This document shows, piece by piece, positions 47,170 to 61,000 of a stretch of DNA of 64,000 nt. Positions within the stretch are counted from its first letter, which is position 1; every line of letters starts with the position of its first letter. The stretch is from assembly GCA_028583415.1 (NCBI GenBank), contig CM053275.1, forward strand, positions 4,881,040 to 4,945,039. Reading direction: 5' to 3'. The DNA comes from Protea cynaroides. Taxonomy: Eukaryota; Streptophyta; Magnoliopsida; Proteales; Proteaceae. The notes beneath the pieces were generated by a model. The model was not told the DNA's origin and searched no databases. It saw only the letters and a program-made list of their open reading frames with translations. Both the position numbers and the translations under genes were made by a program.

Positions 47170-48654
47170 CGAGGGGTTCGAGGTTGGAGACTGAAGAAAC
47201 TGGGAAACTTCTGGAGCTGCGGAGTCCCTACTGAGTTAAGGAAACGTCGACGCGTTATCCAATTTCGAAGAATACTAATTCTTATCACTTGGACCGCGAT
47301 TTACATGAAATTTACAAAGGATGCCATTCTAGATACTTCTATTAAGGTAGTTTACTGGAAAGTGCAAAAAGTGCAAGGGGTATTGATGGGTATTTAACTA
47401 ATTTTATGTTAACGGTGGTGCTCCGTCAGTTATCAAATTCCCGTCAATGTCCGTAACCGGTAACCAGGTCATGGTTTAACTATGATTAATATATAGGAAC
47501 TAATCATGGTTATCTCCTGCTGGCGATATATTTTTATTTTATTGATGGAAATGAATCCGTGGGTTTTGACAACCGTGAATAGTTGTGGGACCCACTTTGA
47601 GGTATGAGATCACATCTCCATCAATGACTCTTATTGAATCACCTGTATGTACAGGTAGTTTCATGAAATTCTATCACTGTTGATATTATATTGTTGATAT
47701 TATGTGAAACCTACCTTTAGAACCATTCAAAATAAGACTTTCTCTACCTTGGGAAAGGGAAAAATTCCCCCACGTGGGTTTTATATTATTTTTTTTCCAG
47801 CATGTCATATCAAGTTTGTGTGGGAGATGATTCCCATGGTTCCTTTTTTATAAAATGCATCAAAGAAAATGTCAACGCTCATAAAGAAAAGTGAACACCA
47901 ATTGGGTCCATGTTAGAAAGGATCATGGTATCCATGATGAGTAAGGTTCAAGTCTACGGACCTGAGATCAGATCCGTTGGGGCTGATCATGATTCGATCG
48001 CCTGGATCGAGTTAAATCTTTATCGATCCTGATCCGGATTAAGCCGAATTGACCGATATGATCCGATTCCAAAAACCCATGATTGCTGGTAAGAAGTTTT
48101 CCTTTTGGTATCCACGATGGAGTGAACGAGTGAACTACGTTGGGGGATCTAGTTGATATTTTCGGTTTCTCTGAGGAGTAGGAAACCGCGTTACGGGAAA
48201 GGAGTTATATACGACGTCACTGGTCACTGTCCCACCAATATAACAATTGAATCTGATAAACTTGGGTCAAAAAAAATCCTGGAAACTGATTCTGGGTCGG
48301 TCCAACCAGGTCTTGGACCACGACCACCATAGACCGCGTCAATGCTCAGATCTAATTTTCACCGAGGCTCTGTTTGTTTTGATCATAAAAGTTTACAGTA
48401 AAATTTTCCATGTAATGTTATTTTCGTGAGAGACTCATGAAACAAACGGAGCCTCAGGATAGTCAACAGCTCTTTTTGCACAAAAAAACAAAAGTGTGAA
48501 TCGCCGGTGGGTACCATGGTTTGAGGAACCCGACCGGATTCGATGGAATTGGTTGATTTGAATCTGATTCTTCCTATTATATCCATAGAGTTCATGTCAG
48601 TTCTAGTTAATTCCAATTTCAAGGGTTTGACTTCAGAACAGTTAGGAGATGAGT

Positions 48655-48656
<2 letters not shown>

Positions 48657-48718
<62 letters not shown>
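48657..48718. repeat. (TC)n followed by (TA)n microsatellite
   Basis: A compound array: about 26 bp of TC repeats, then about 36 bp of TA repeats. Confidence 0.95.
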
Positions 48719-48721
<3 letters not shown>

Positions 48722-48734
48722 CGAGCAAAAGTTC

Positions 48735-48886
48735 TATAAGTTATCATGCTTGCATATCCATCATTTGAGTCTCCAACAATTATTTCAGTAATTACATATC
48801 CGATTTAGCATATAAGTTATCATGCTTGCATATCTATCATTTGAGTCTCCAACAATTATTTCAGTAATTACACATCCGATTTGACA
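48735..48886. repeat. Tandem repeat, two 76-bp units
   Basis: The unit TATAAGTTATCATGCTTGCA.. starts at 48735 and at 48811 with only a few differences, ending in ATCCGATTTRRCATAT. Confidence 0.85.
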
Positions 48887-49119
48887 TATGGACGAATATG
48901 CAAGCATACATTTCATGCTTATTTGAGTAATAGCAATGAGATTCTCCAATATCATGCCAAGAATAGCTAGGATTTTCAGAAGAAGATGTCATTCATTTGA
49001 TGAGAAATAAAAAAGAATATCGAAAATTCGAATAGCTAAAGCTGAAAAGACTACTTTTGAAGTAACAGAAAAAAAAGCAACGACTGGAGTGAGAGAATCA
49101 TAGTTGAAAAGAGAATTCC

Positions 49120-49122
<3 letters not shown>

Positions 49123-49166
<44 letters not shown>

Positions 49167-49322
49167 CTTTAGTTCCTTTCATTGATAGAATGGACCACAT
49201 TATGTATATAGCCTTTTGAAAAAGGTATATTTTATATATATATATATATATATAACTTGAGTTCATTTCATTGATAGAATGGACCACATTATGTATATAG
49301 CCTTTTGAAAAAGGTATATTCT
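49123..49322. repeat. (TA)n arrays with an 89-bp tandem repeat
   Basis: Each unit joins a (TA)n run to TTCATTGATAGAATGGACCA..CCTTTTGAAAAAGGTATATT. The non-microsatellite parts of the two copies differ at only a few bases. Confidence 0.85.
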
Positions 49323-50094
49323 ATCAGTGTCAAGTATCAATTGAAACCCCCCAACTCCATCTGTTGAAATTCCACATAACTTTCCATTTTTAAGAAATTA
49401 GAATAGATGGATTTTCAAAGCAATTGAACATCCAAATATGTCATTGTTGAAGTTAAACTAGAATTTGAAAAAGAAAAATCAAGAAGGAACTCTATAGATA
49501 ATGGACCACAAAAAATTTGATAGATTGATAGATGTGTCTAATGTCCAACTCATATTCATAACAAAGAGGAACATAAATAAACTTCTAAGAAATGGTGCAT
49601 TTTTTTTTTTTTGGTAAATAGAAATGATGCATCTTGTTGCCAGGGTGAAGAATTGAAGAGTAAATTATTTTTAATTACTTTTTTATGCCAACTTTAATTA
49701 CAAAAAAAAAAAATTCCCTTTCAATCTTATGTTGTAAAAGTTTTTGTATAAATGAAATTTCACACGATTTTTTAAAGTTTTCCATTTTTTTCGGTGTTTC
49801 TTTTCCCCTCATTTTATGTCAAAACAAACAATGAAAATATAACATTTTTTTATTGTAAGCAATATTTTTTTTGCATGTATTCCGAGGGATAGTAGTTGTC
49901 TGGCTGACTCTCTTGCCCAAAAGACCCAATCCCTAACTTGTTGGATTAATTGTTTAGTTTCCACTCCATGATTGCTTAAAGCCTACGTTTCTTCAACTAC
50001 CATATGTTATACGCGTTTCTATCAATGAAGTGATATTAACAGGTCTGTTCCCCAAGCAACAAGGCTTAGTTGACTTCAATATTATCAAAACTTG

Positions 50095-50096
<2 letters not shown>

Positions 50097-50171
<75 letters not shown>

Positions 50172-50177
50172 TTTTTG
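50097..50177. repeat. (AT)n microsatellite followed by poly-T
   Basis: About 57 bp of AT repeats directly followed by about 23 T. Confidence 0.95.
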
Positions 50178-51514
50178 GTATGTCTTTGTAATTTTTCTTA
50201 TGCTCAAAAGAGGAAACGTATAAAGGCATAGGAGCTTCATAAGGGAAATGTCTAGTTGGCAATTATATGATTTACTAAGATGTAACAATTAAAAAGAAAA
50301 ACAATTAAACATTTGAAGGTTGAGGTTTTTCTATTCGGCTGTGTGGATTCTACACCATTAGCACAGGATCCAATGGGAAGATAGGTACAAATATCCAAGA
50401 AGAGGGATAAGGGGTTATTTGACAGCCTATGTGAAAGGGTGCAAGGGAACACAATTCAGCAGAGAATTTTTTCCCAAATTTAAAATTAATGTTATTGAAG
50501 GATAAGAAGAACAAAAGAGTAAAAAACCAAACACCTCATCAAAATTCTGAATTATATTAGAGTAAAATGCCGAGGGTTCTCATGCCACTAGTGTAGGAGT
50601 CACACCAATAGATTACGGGAAATAATTTTGCCAAAAGCGGTACACACGGTTAGGAATGAGAGCGTGTTTCAATGTCGGACCCACACAAGAGCTCATCATT
50701 AGGGGTTAAGATTGAACCTTGGTTGTCCGAAGAATCACAATCGAAAGATTCCTCAAAAATTCTTCTTGCACAGTTGTCCTATTTGTCTGAATACACGGCT
50801 TATTCAGATCATCAAACCGAGCACATTATTGGGAGAATTATGGGCCTCAACTTGGTATGAGAATCTGAATATGAAAATGAGGTCGCCATTAAAGAATTGT
50901 GGGAGCTCTGGGTGGATTCCATTTTTAATAGCAGTGGATGTCTTCGTCTTGGCTATTCTAATGGGCCCTTTTGAGATTCCTTACAGGTGCGACGGAGGTA
51001 TATAGCATCTGAAATTATGCCTCAGTCATAAAAGGGGTAAGTTAATACTTCCAAGAGAAGTATAAAAATAAAAAAAAATACTTCCCAGAGACTAATAATA
51101 ATAATAATAAAATACTTCCAAGAGATTGATAGCATCTGCCATGCAGATTAAGAAGGGAAATTTTTTGGAAAAGATCCTCTCCTCTCCTATAGTCCAGTCC
51201 ATCAATCTTCTATCCGATGAACTGGGATGCATCAATATACATTCGGAACTATCCCACCCAAGTATTCTAATCTATTCTATCATGTTTGATGTGAAAAATT
51301 ATGTCACAAGGTTTCATTACCCATAAAGAGAAATGTATGTGCAATACCATTTATGCCCCTCTTACTGATTCGCTGACCATAAACATGCACGGTCCCTGAA
51401 AGAAAAAAAAAAACCCAGTCCCAATTTTAATTAAAAAAAGGAGGAATACCCAAAAGCCTGTGTGTATGATAGATCTGCAATGGCAGCACGAGAAACGGTA
51501 TCATTATCATTGGA

Positions 51515-51590
51515 GAAAAAAAAAAAAAAAAAAAAAAAACAAAAAAAAAAAAAAAAAAAAAACCCCCCACCCCCCCCCAAAAAAAAAAAA
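51515..51590. repeat. A-rich tract broken by short C-rich runs
   Basis: Poly-A stretches with an interposed CCCCCCACCCCCCCCC block. Length and composition at such a site may partly be assembly or sequencing noise. Confidence 0.7.
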
Positions 51591-52001
51591 GTTAAAAGTT
51601 GAAAATTTCCAACGGTATAGAGAATTCACTTCCAACGGTAAAGAAATAAAGGCCTACTAACTCACTGATAAATCCCGGTTCGCAGGTGAGAAACAGATCG
51701 GAATCGCAAACCGAAGTTTGGAATCCGGCAGTAAACATGTTTTTCTTCCAGTATATTCTGATAACACGGTCAGTACATTAGACAAATTATCCACAAGCAG
51801 CAAACACAACGGGAGAAAATTGCCCAGAGAAACAAGAGTACATTGGTTTTCAATTTAAATTACATGTTCTCAACGGATCCATGATCCAGAAGGGGCCCCA
51901 ACCTTCTTGTGTTTGTCACACCCACAAGCTCTTGCCATGGCAGGCCGGCCGCTTATGGTAGTCCCAGCATGTTTGTCGAACTCAATCGGCACTGGTTCCC
52001 A

Positions 52002-55000
52002 TCAGAGAGGATGGTAAGGAACATATCCTAATGATGACTTCACATCGGTTACTATGTCACTGCACCTCATCAGAAGACTTAACATCTGACGAGAGATGTC
52101 AATGTTGGTGGCGGAGATGGTGATAGTGGTGGTGGTGGTGGTGGTGGTGTTTGTGAAGTTGTTGCGGTTGTTCCTGATCTCTACTTCATTATGGTGCACA
52201 TGGTTGTATTTGGGAAATTGATGCAAATCCGGAATATTACGAGTAGGAAGAGGAAGGAGAGGAGGCAGTGGAGGAATAACCTTTTGAAAGTTCTTACTAT
52301 TAACATCCATTGCAAGAGAAGATGCACCACCACCATCTGCATTACTACCATTGTTGTTGACGCTACTATTAACCACCAACTGCTCTCCCCTATTACTTTC
52401 GTCCCCTCCCAACATGAATTTTACACGAGGGCTCTCCCTTGGAACACCCATGATTGGACCTGCCTCTTCACCAGTTGACTTCTTCAGACACGACTTCAAC
52501 TGCACAGAAGGTTGAGGTAGCCGGGACAGAAAAGCTGCTTGCCTAGGCTCTCCCGCAGAATCACTCGTCGATGGAACCCTCAACGGTGTGGTATCATCGG
52601 CAGCATCTTCTCGTCGCTTAACCGAATCAAACGACTCTTGTGTTGGTACTTCCACATCCCGCAAGTAGTACTTCACGTTCACACTCCCAAATAGGGATCT
52701 ATTTCGAACGGCATAGTCGTATGCTGCATGTGCATGAGACTTGTGCTTGAACACAACACGGCAAGTTGAGGACTTCCAAAGCACACGGATGGCAGAGTGA
52801 TCAAGTGGCCCAAATCGAACAAACCTTGCTTTCAACTCTGGAACGGAAGGCAGTGCTGTTTTAGGAGGGAATTTTATAACCAGTATTGTAGGCTCTGCCA
52901 CCCTCAGAGGTGGTTCCAGCTTCTTCACAGAATCTGACTTGCTTGGCTTTGCTGCCACTGCTACACCAGTATCTTTCATATCTTTCCGGTCTCGTTGCAT
53001 TTCAGAAGTATTCAAGTTGCCAGCCTTCTTTTCCGCAGTCAACGACTTCAGTTCCTTCAGTTTCTTCAGCCTCTTCGCAGAAATCTCTTCCTGGCGGTCA
53101 GATGGGCCACGTTTACGGCCAACTTTGGTGGGATCATCTGGTCTAAACAGCTGCTTAGGTGCCCTTGAATCAGAAGACTGGTTACCCTCATCACCAGGAA
53201 TCTCCAGAGCACCAGTAACGGCTGAAGCTTTATTGCCTTGATCAGAAGTTTCAGCTTCAGTCGAGGGCAGAACCAAACTTTTCTGATAGACAATGGATCG
53301 AAACCGCAGGAAAACCTGTCGTACAATAGCAGGGCTGTTCTGTTCTACTCCATGAAAGGGATCAAGAGCAAGAGCCAACAGATTATTCACTAATTGTGGA
53401 AGATCAAAATCTACATTCCCCATATCAACCACTAATGGAGTAATCAATGAGCTGGAAGGGAAGGTACTGTTGGCACCATCAACTTTGCTATGTGAAGCCA
53501 TACCAATGCCAATGGATTTCCCTGCTGATTTTCTCCTTGATTCTTCATCTTTTATAGTTTTTAGACGTTTTTGTTTATGATCCAGACTTGCCTCTGAACC
53601 TGATTCTTTCTTCTTTTTCTTCTTCTTTTTCTCTCCCTCTATGATAGATTTCTCAATGTTCAGCCCCTCTCCTGGACGCTTGCGGGCATTTTTCGCCTTC
53701 ATCCCCACGTCACTGCCCATATTTATGACCTTATTTGCAGGATGTTTTACATCAGTGGCTAACCAAGGTACACCACTGGCACCTTCCTGTGCTCGGTCAA
53801 ATCCATGGTGGTCTTCTGAGGAATTTGTGATTCTCATCCTTGGTTGATCAAAATCTTCAATTGTATTGCCAAATTTCAATTGATCCGCAAGTTTCACGTC
53901 AACCATGGCTTCACCTCCCTGTCGAAATGCCTGGTGTACTGCACCACGATGTTCTGACAGCGCCACTGTATCAGATACATGCATACCAGCAATTATAGGA
54001 ACCCCCACCACATCTACATTCACTTCTCCTTTCACCTCTTGCAAGCCACACATCTCCTTATCCAGAGGTTGCTTTCCATACTCTTGACCCCCGGGTGCAA
54101 CAGGAGTACCAACTCCAGCTGCAAGTTGACTCAACAATTGAGAACCAGCCAATTCAGTAACCTGACTCTTGTTCACTGGCAAATCAACTGAGCTTAAAGG
54201 AGCAACTACTGGTTTCTTCTCTGCTTGTGCCCCCTCTTGCTGAGCTCCTCCTTGACTCAGAACTGAAACTACCCCACTAATCATTCCTGCTCCTACTTTT
54301 ACTGGAGTATGAGGCTTCATTGATTCTCTTTTTTGCAGCACGTAGTCTCCAGCTGCTAAATCTGTCTCTCCTTCCTTGAAACTCGAGGGAGCTGAAATAC
54401 CTACAAGTCCTTGGCTAACAGGATGAGCCTTGGGGCCATGTGGTCCTTCTCTCCGTTTCAACAAGTACTTGTCTTTCTTTGATTGGTCTTTGCCTTTCAT
54501 AAACTTTGTAGAGCTCTTCCTCTCACCAAGAGCTTCAGCAAACACAAGAGGACCGCTCAAAGGAGCTGAAACAGTGTTCAAAATCAGATGAAAGAGCAGA
54601 TAGAACTCGAACATAAAAGCATATAAAAAAAAAAACAATACAATGTCAGTTACCCCAAGAAGAACAACAAAAAGAAAGATAGAGATCACTACAAACTCAT
54701 ACAAAAGTTATTAATTAAAAGCCAGGGAGGTACTGAGGGTAGAAGGGAACAGGATAGATCATAGATACTACTTCAATAGTTAATTATCAACCCCAGCCAT
54801 CCCAGTTATCAAAATCAGCTTACATTCATAGACTTTTTAAGTTTGAAAAACAAACGAACCACAACTAATCTAGGTGGGTTTTGTTTAACATGGATAAAGC
54901 AGGGGTTCTTAATAAACCAGTTAGGTCATATACAACACCATTAATTAACATCTTCTATTTTCTTGTCCCGTCTTTCTGATGAGACTTCCACCACCCGGGG

Positions 55001-58000
55001 ATGTGTGTGTGTGAGCGCCCGTACGCTTGCGTTCATATGTGCACGTGCGCACAAATTTGTTGTTTATAGAACTTAGAAGTTTCAATTATTGGAGCAGCGC
55101 CAGGGTAAACCAAATCGCAAGATGACTAAATAGATGATAAAAGAAGCCAAACAAAACTCTGTTACAATTTATTCACAACACTTCTTAATGCAGATTTTGG
55201 TTTTCACCAACACTTCTGGAATAAACAGCTAATCGCAAAGGCTAAAAGGGAACAGCATTATTACAAACGTCGCTTAGTGGGGATAAAAAAGATGACGGGA
55301 AGGTTTATGGAAGAGTATCATAGGACAGATTGACTCAGCGAAATATTAATCAAGATCGCTGTGGATCAGGTGATATGAACAAACTAATTAAACTGCGTGA
55401 ATTTGCCAATCAATGATACACACGAGATTGATCATTCGCATCACACCATATGACGGTAATATGGATCTGACAATCTGATACCAATTTTTGAAACCTTGTA
55501 AAGATGAGATGGATTTATCAATAGCATAGTTATCAAAGCTTCGCTTAGGCATCCAAGCGTTATATAAGGGTCTAGGCAGTGGGGCCCTTTATGTTATCTA
55601 CAAAAAGTGGGCACTATACTACCTGGGCATCCACCTCTTGTATTTGAAGTTTATGTGTTTGTTTATGTTTTTGAATTTTTGCTTACATGTTCTGACATCT
55701 TTGTTGTTTTTGGTAATTATATGGCTAAAATGTTACTTCTTCATGTGGCTAAAATGTGATTCTTCACGTGGCTTAAAAGTTTATTCTTAATGTAGTATAA
55801 GCATAATTATATCAATGTCATACTAGATATAATGGAATAATGGATAAATATTTAATAATAAGAAAAAACGTAGAGCGATGCCTAGCATAATTGTCAAGGC
55901 GTGGCCTAGGAAAATCGGTCGCCTTGGTCACCTAGGTAGGCTCCTCGTCAAGCCTCCAACACCAGTTAGCCTTGGCGCCTTGACAACTATGATGCCTATG
56001 CAAGCGCTTCATTGCCTAAGCCCTTAAATGTTCTCCAATGCTCTGGGTCGCTTTTTTGCTTCAATAACTATGATAAATATTGAAAAGATGCTGAAAACCA
56101 AATCGCTCATGTAAAACTTCAGACATGAGACAGTGATTGCCTAAAAATCAATGTCATAACTCGCAGGTTTCAAATGTTCTAAAGCCTTCTTGCATTAAGC
56201 CATGATCTTGGACGGTGCAATGAAGGTCAAAAGTGATACAATCACTATGGGGTTGAAATAAGGAGGGATGGTTTAACATACCAGACACATCAGCAAGGTA
56301 CAGCAACCCTTAAGATAACCAAAATGCCCCAGCATATCAATGGTATGCCGGTCCAACCATTTAAAGGGGTTATGCTGATATACAAACAATTTGGTCCAAG
56401 AAGTATTAATCAAAGGGCCAAATATGTTGGTAGGGTAAACTTTAAATACCCTTAACAAGCTCTTTACATATAGGTGTCACCATTGACTAGTAGATTTGAG
56501 ATGGGAGAAAGTCCATCGGGCAAAGATGGGTTAGCGTGCTAAACATGTTGGGGGCAAAAAGATTTTAAAAGGACCAAAATACCTTTAAAAAATAAGAAGT
56601 TGAGACAGCCATACATTGAGTAATAGATATACACGGTTTAATAACATAAATCAATGATAATATATTACCTTTCTATCATAGTTGTTAGGGCGCCAAGGCG
56701 ATAGAGGCCTGACGGGGCGCCTGATTTTCCAAGGCGTCACAAGGGCGCCAGGGCACTTAGGCGATGCCTTGACAACTACGCTTTCTATGCGACTGTTTCA
56801 TTTCAAGGGAAGTGTTGTGATGGCTTTAGGGGAAAAGCAAAATTTGACAAGTTATATATTTATCATAGGAAAAGTTACATACCACCCCTGACTTTGATCC
56901 AAATACACCTACTACCCTAAAGTTGACAACAATTACACCTACTGCCCCTAAATGCCAAACATAGTTACACAGAGGCCTACTCTGTCAGTTTTTTTCTCTG
57001 TTAGTTGCTGATGTCAGCACAATTTTGTTTTTTTAGGTTCCAAAATACCCTTGTGGGTATTGGAAAGAGACCATAATAGTTTTTTGTGGAGTGAAATGAC
57101 AAAATTATCCTTACAATTCCTTCCCTTCTCTTCCCTTTTCTTTTCCATTTTCAGATTCTTCAACTGAAATCGGGAAGTTAGAAACCACAAAGGAGGAAGT
57201 GAATGTTATCCTCCTACAGTTCCTCTCTTTATTTCGGAGGGAATGTTATCCTCTGATGACAAAGGCACCTCCTACAATTTGTTGTTTCGGATAAGGCAAA
57301 TCTTCTCCGGCGAGTTAGGGTTTGGATTGTCAATTGGAGTCCACCTTTCTCCAATGGTATGTTTGTTTCACCTTCCCCTAAAACCTTATATCACCTTAAT
57401 ATCTAACTGTAACACTCTCCTAACATATCCAAACTCCAAACATCTTATTTTTCTCCCAAAATCTCGACCCACATATGTCTAAGCTTTTCCAAACCCTAAC
57501 TCTAACTGTAACACTCTCCTAACATCTCCTTATTTTTCTCCCAAAATCTCAACCCACATATGTCTAAGCTTTTCTTCCTCATCATAATCAATGCAGAATT
57601 CTTGATCACCATACCTAAAACTCCAGTTCCAACCGGCTTAAACCAGAAAAAGGAAGTATATTTGAAAAAGGGAACATACCAGCCCGATTTTTTATTACTA
57701 TTCCATCTTTTGAGAAAGGGAAGCCATAAGAAGGTTAGTCACTATTATATAATAAAGTTGCAAATTTTGGGAGATTCGAGAAGAAATCTGGTTGGATTTG
57801 CTTTCTATGGTGGTGGGTAGTATTTCTCTCTTAGAACACACACCCCACTGCCAATCATCAATCAAATCTATTTTCTTCTTCCTCTTCTTCTTCACCGTAT
57901 ACTGCCCCTATTCTTGTTATTTCGATCTGTTCATCAGTGAGATGGGCATGGCAACAGAAGCTAAGTTTCATGTTTTAGCAGTTGATGATAGTCACATAGA

Positions 58001-61000
58001 CCGGAAACTGATTGAGAAGCTGCTGAAGAACTCATCTTATCGTATGTTGATAAATCTTGAGAAATGACAAAAAAAAAAAAAGAAAAAAAAGAGAGGAGGA
58101 AACAGAGGAGTTCATTTCAGTGTTTTTCCCTTCTGAAATGGGTTTAACGCCAAAATGGGTTAAGGTTGGATCTGTGTGTGATAGAAAAGAAAGTGAAATA
58201 AGAGAGAAGAATGAAGTGAAGACTTAACCGGATCCGCGCCAACGATTTTGGAGTTGGCCGGAGTAGTTGGAGTTGGCCAGGGTAGTTGGCCAAATTGGGG
58301 TAACGTTGGAGGTTGGAGTGTAATGAGGGAACAAGAGTTTTTTTTATATATAAAGGTTTGGGAGGGTATTTTGGCCGTTTCATCGTTTCTTATTTGTAAA
58401 GGGTTAAAAAATCATTTCAACTACATTGTCTGTAAATGTAACAAGGGTAAAATTGTCATTAGCATTTTTAACATAACACCTTTAGAATTTGGGGTGCGAT
58501 TGTAATTGTTGTCAACTTTAGGGTAGTAGGCGAATTTGGATCAAAGTCCAAGGGTGGTATGAGTAATTTTCCCTTTATCATAATATGCTTAATCAATATG
58601 ACCATTACTTGTGGGTAACATTTTTGGCTGTCCCCTATCCAATCCAGAGGTTTTGAAGTGTGATAAGAGGTTCCCTACGCCCATGCATAGGTCAACAAAG
58701 CAACTTAACAATAGTTTATTGTTGGCTGCACGATTGAACAAGTCAAACTGCAACAAATTGCATGGCAAAATCACAAATTTGCACACAACAATCTGAAATT
58801 ACGTTCACAAACGAACACATAGTACAACCCCAGCCAGATATTAATCATTCCAAATTTGTAGAGAAGATTAAGATTTAAAAAAGCCACACCGCAACCCCTG
58901 CCCTTTCGGTGGGGGCGGGGGGTGGAGCAATTCTATACTTGGAATAGCATCCCCTCTTTAACAGCTTCTCTCGAGAAAACTTATTATTATTATTATCATC
59001 CCTTCTCCTCAAATATCTCCTAGGACATGCCTGAAGTATCATATGTGAACAGAAAAAGTATAGAGGTATCATATGGGAATCACAAACTTATGGTCTTAAG
59101 AAGGGAAAAGATACTAAGATATTTAAGATTAAAAAAAGGCTGAATTGGCATCCATCATCCAATCCCCTATAAATCAATCCGAAGCAAGCACCAGATTGAA
59201 GCTTGATGCTGAAAGATAATCAACATCTGCAGGTACTTCAGTGTTAAATAAAATATTGCATCAGTACTAAACTAGTCAGATTTTGAAATGCGGGAGTGTA
59301 ATGGTTTGAAAGACCAATCAGGTCCCCTGCTGAGGCAACCTTCAGGGCCCACAGCAAGGAGCAGTCAAAATTCAAAAGAATGCAATTACAAAGGAAGATG
59401 TTATGATTTAGCCCAAGTGAAAGCATGTTGATAGTATGATAAGGCGAAGAAATGTGGAAGATGTCACTGAGACGGAAGCAAAGTTCAAAATGGTGGTGAT
59501 GGTTAGGAGAAGCAGGTCCAGAAAAAGTTACTATTACTAATGCAACTTATGAGAGCATATGGAAGCATAGGAAGAAAAGATTCCAAGTAGAACTCAAGAG
59601 AATATTGAAGAAAAATGACTCATGGAGGTGAACAACAAAAATAGAAATCAGAAATAGACTTCATACGTAAATGAACCAATGATATTCGATCATCTTTGAT
59701 AGGCAACAAGCTAAAGAACATGGCACTAATTTTACAATTTAATATACAGTGCCTAATTCATTGTGGAAACTTTTCACAAGGGTTCTTGTCCTTCATTGAA
59801 CGAACATAGAGGAGAAATTTCCAAACTGAAAGTGCTACTCTAATAATCACATTTGCTCAATGTGGCACAGTTACATCCAATATATTATTGAACATTTAAC
59901 ATACGGCACTCCAAGGAGAAAAAAGACAGAAAATCATGCCCCCACCCCAACCACAAAAAAAAAGAAGGGGGGTTTTGGGTGGGGGGGGGAGGGGAAAGAA
60001 AGGGGAGGCATATCAATGTTCCATGCAGAGTCTGACAAAAAAATAAACTTTGAACACAAATGGAGATTAAAAAAGTACAAAATGATCAAATACAGGTCAT
60101 AATTCGAGATATATATATATATATATATATATATAAAGAAGAGAAATTCAAGCAAATAAAATTCGCATAAACAAAGTGATAATATTAATTAATACCTCTA
60201 GATGGAAATTTCTCAAGTTGATTTAATATCGCCATTGAATCACGAGAAGGCCGAACAGTTTGTACTCCAAATGCCTGAGCATAGGTTTCATCGTACTCCT
60301 CGTACACTGCCTTCCGGTAAGCCAGAACAGTGGCCTTATCCTTAATCCAATCAATGCCCTTTTTCTCATCACTTCGAGGTGTCAATGCCATTTGCAGAAC
60401 AAACGAAAGCATCCCAGCTGGTCGAAAGCTATCTCTTGCAATTTCAATTTGCCTCACTGAATAAACTCCCCCAGGCTCAAAGCCACATACATCAACGGCA
60501 AAATACCCCTGAACATTTGCAGGCCGGAAACTGAATGGGCTCCGGCAGAGGCATGCCAAACCAAGAGCTCTTCTCCTACTGGCCTCATCAACAGCCTCTT
60601 CAACAGCCTTTAAGAAATTCCGAGAGCTGGTCTGCCGTGATTTCTCTGCGTAGTGAGGATCAAAAGGAATAAGCTCCGCCGGGTCGAACCAACCATAACT
60701 GCTATCACCGAAAAAAGCAACTAAAACGTGACCCTCCCTCTTCGTCCGTCGCACGGAAGGAGACGCAAATGCTTCAGTAAATATGTGTCCAGGCCACCAC
60801 GGGTGAGACTTGACCTTTCCCCACACCATGTCCCCCATTTCGAATCCATATCTCAAAGCGCTCGCTGTTTCTGCCACCACCGCCTCCGGCAACCCAGGAA
60901 CGGAATTTTCATCGAGCTTAGAATATAAAAAATCAAAATCAGAACCAGTCCGTTTGACGGTGGCTTCTGCATCTGTCCTCGTTTTTCCTGAAGAAATCTC

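Larger units (their letters stand above)
47088..52001. other. Intergenic region rich in simple and tandem repeats
   Basis: This stretch holds the SRC2 promoter, GATCCGATT-type repeat fragments (about 47940-48080), several (TA)n arrays, two tandem duplications, A-rich and T-rich runs and the 3' flank of the PWWP gene. Open frames near 50670-51330 do not match any family I know and show no splice-supported continuation. Confidence 0.5.
56868..58573. mobile_element. Pack-MULE, 1706 bp, carrying a response-regulator gene fragment
   Basis: Perfect 9-bp target duplication TTTATCATA at 56859-56867 and 58574-58582. Terminal inverted repeats of about 80 bp have the block TGACTTTGATCCAAATACAC on the left and a near-identical inverted block on the right, followed by CCTACTACCCTAAAGTTGAC and CAACAATTAC on both arms. 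There is no transposase. The interior contains a 98-bp tandem repeat and the leader plus first exon of a type-A response regulator. Long inverted ends plus captured gene sequence fit the Pack-MULE definition. It sits in the intron of the PWWP gene, in the opposite sense to it. Confidence 0.88.

Noticed and set aside
50672..51330. Overlapping plus-strand open frames, one with a hydrophobic stretch (IPFLIAVDVFVLAILMG)
   Set aside because: No recognised domain, no start context or intron support, and an AT-rich repeat setting; likely chance.
53066..54191. Several plus- and minus-strand frames over the PWWP second exon
   Set aside because: They are other-frame shadows of the long PWWP coding exon.
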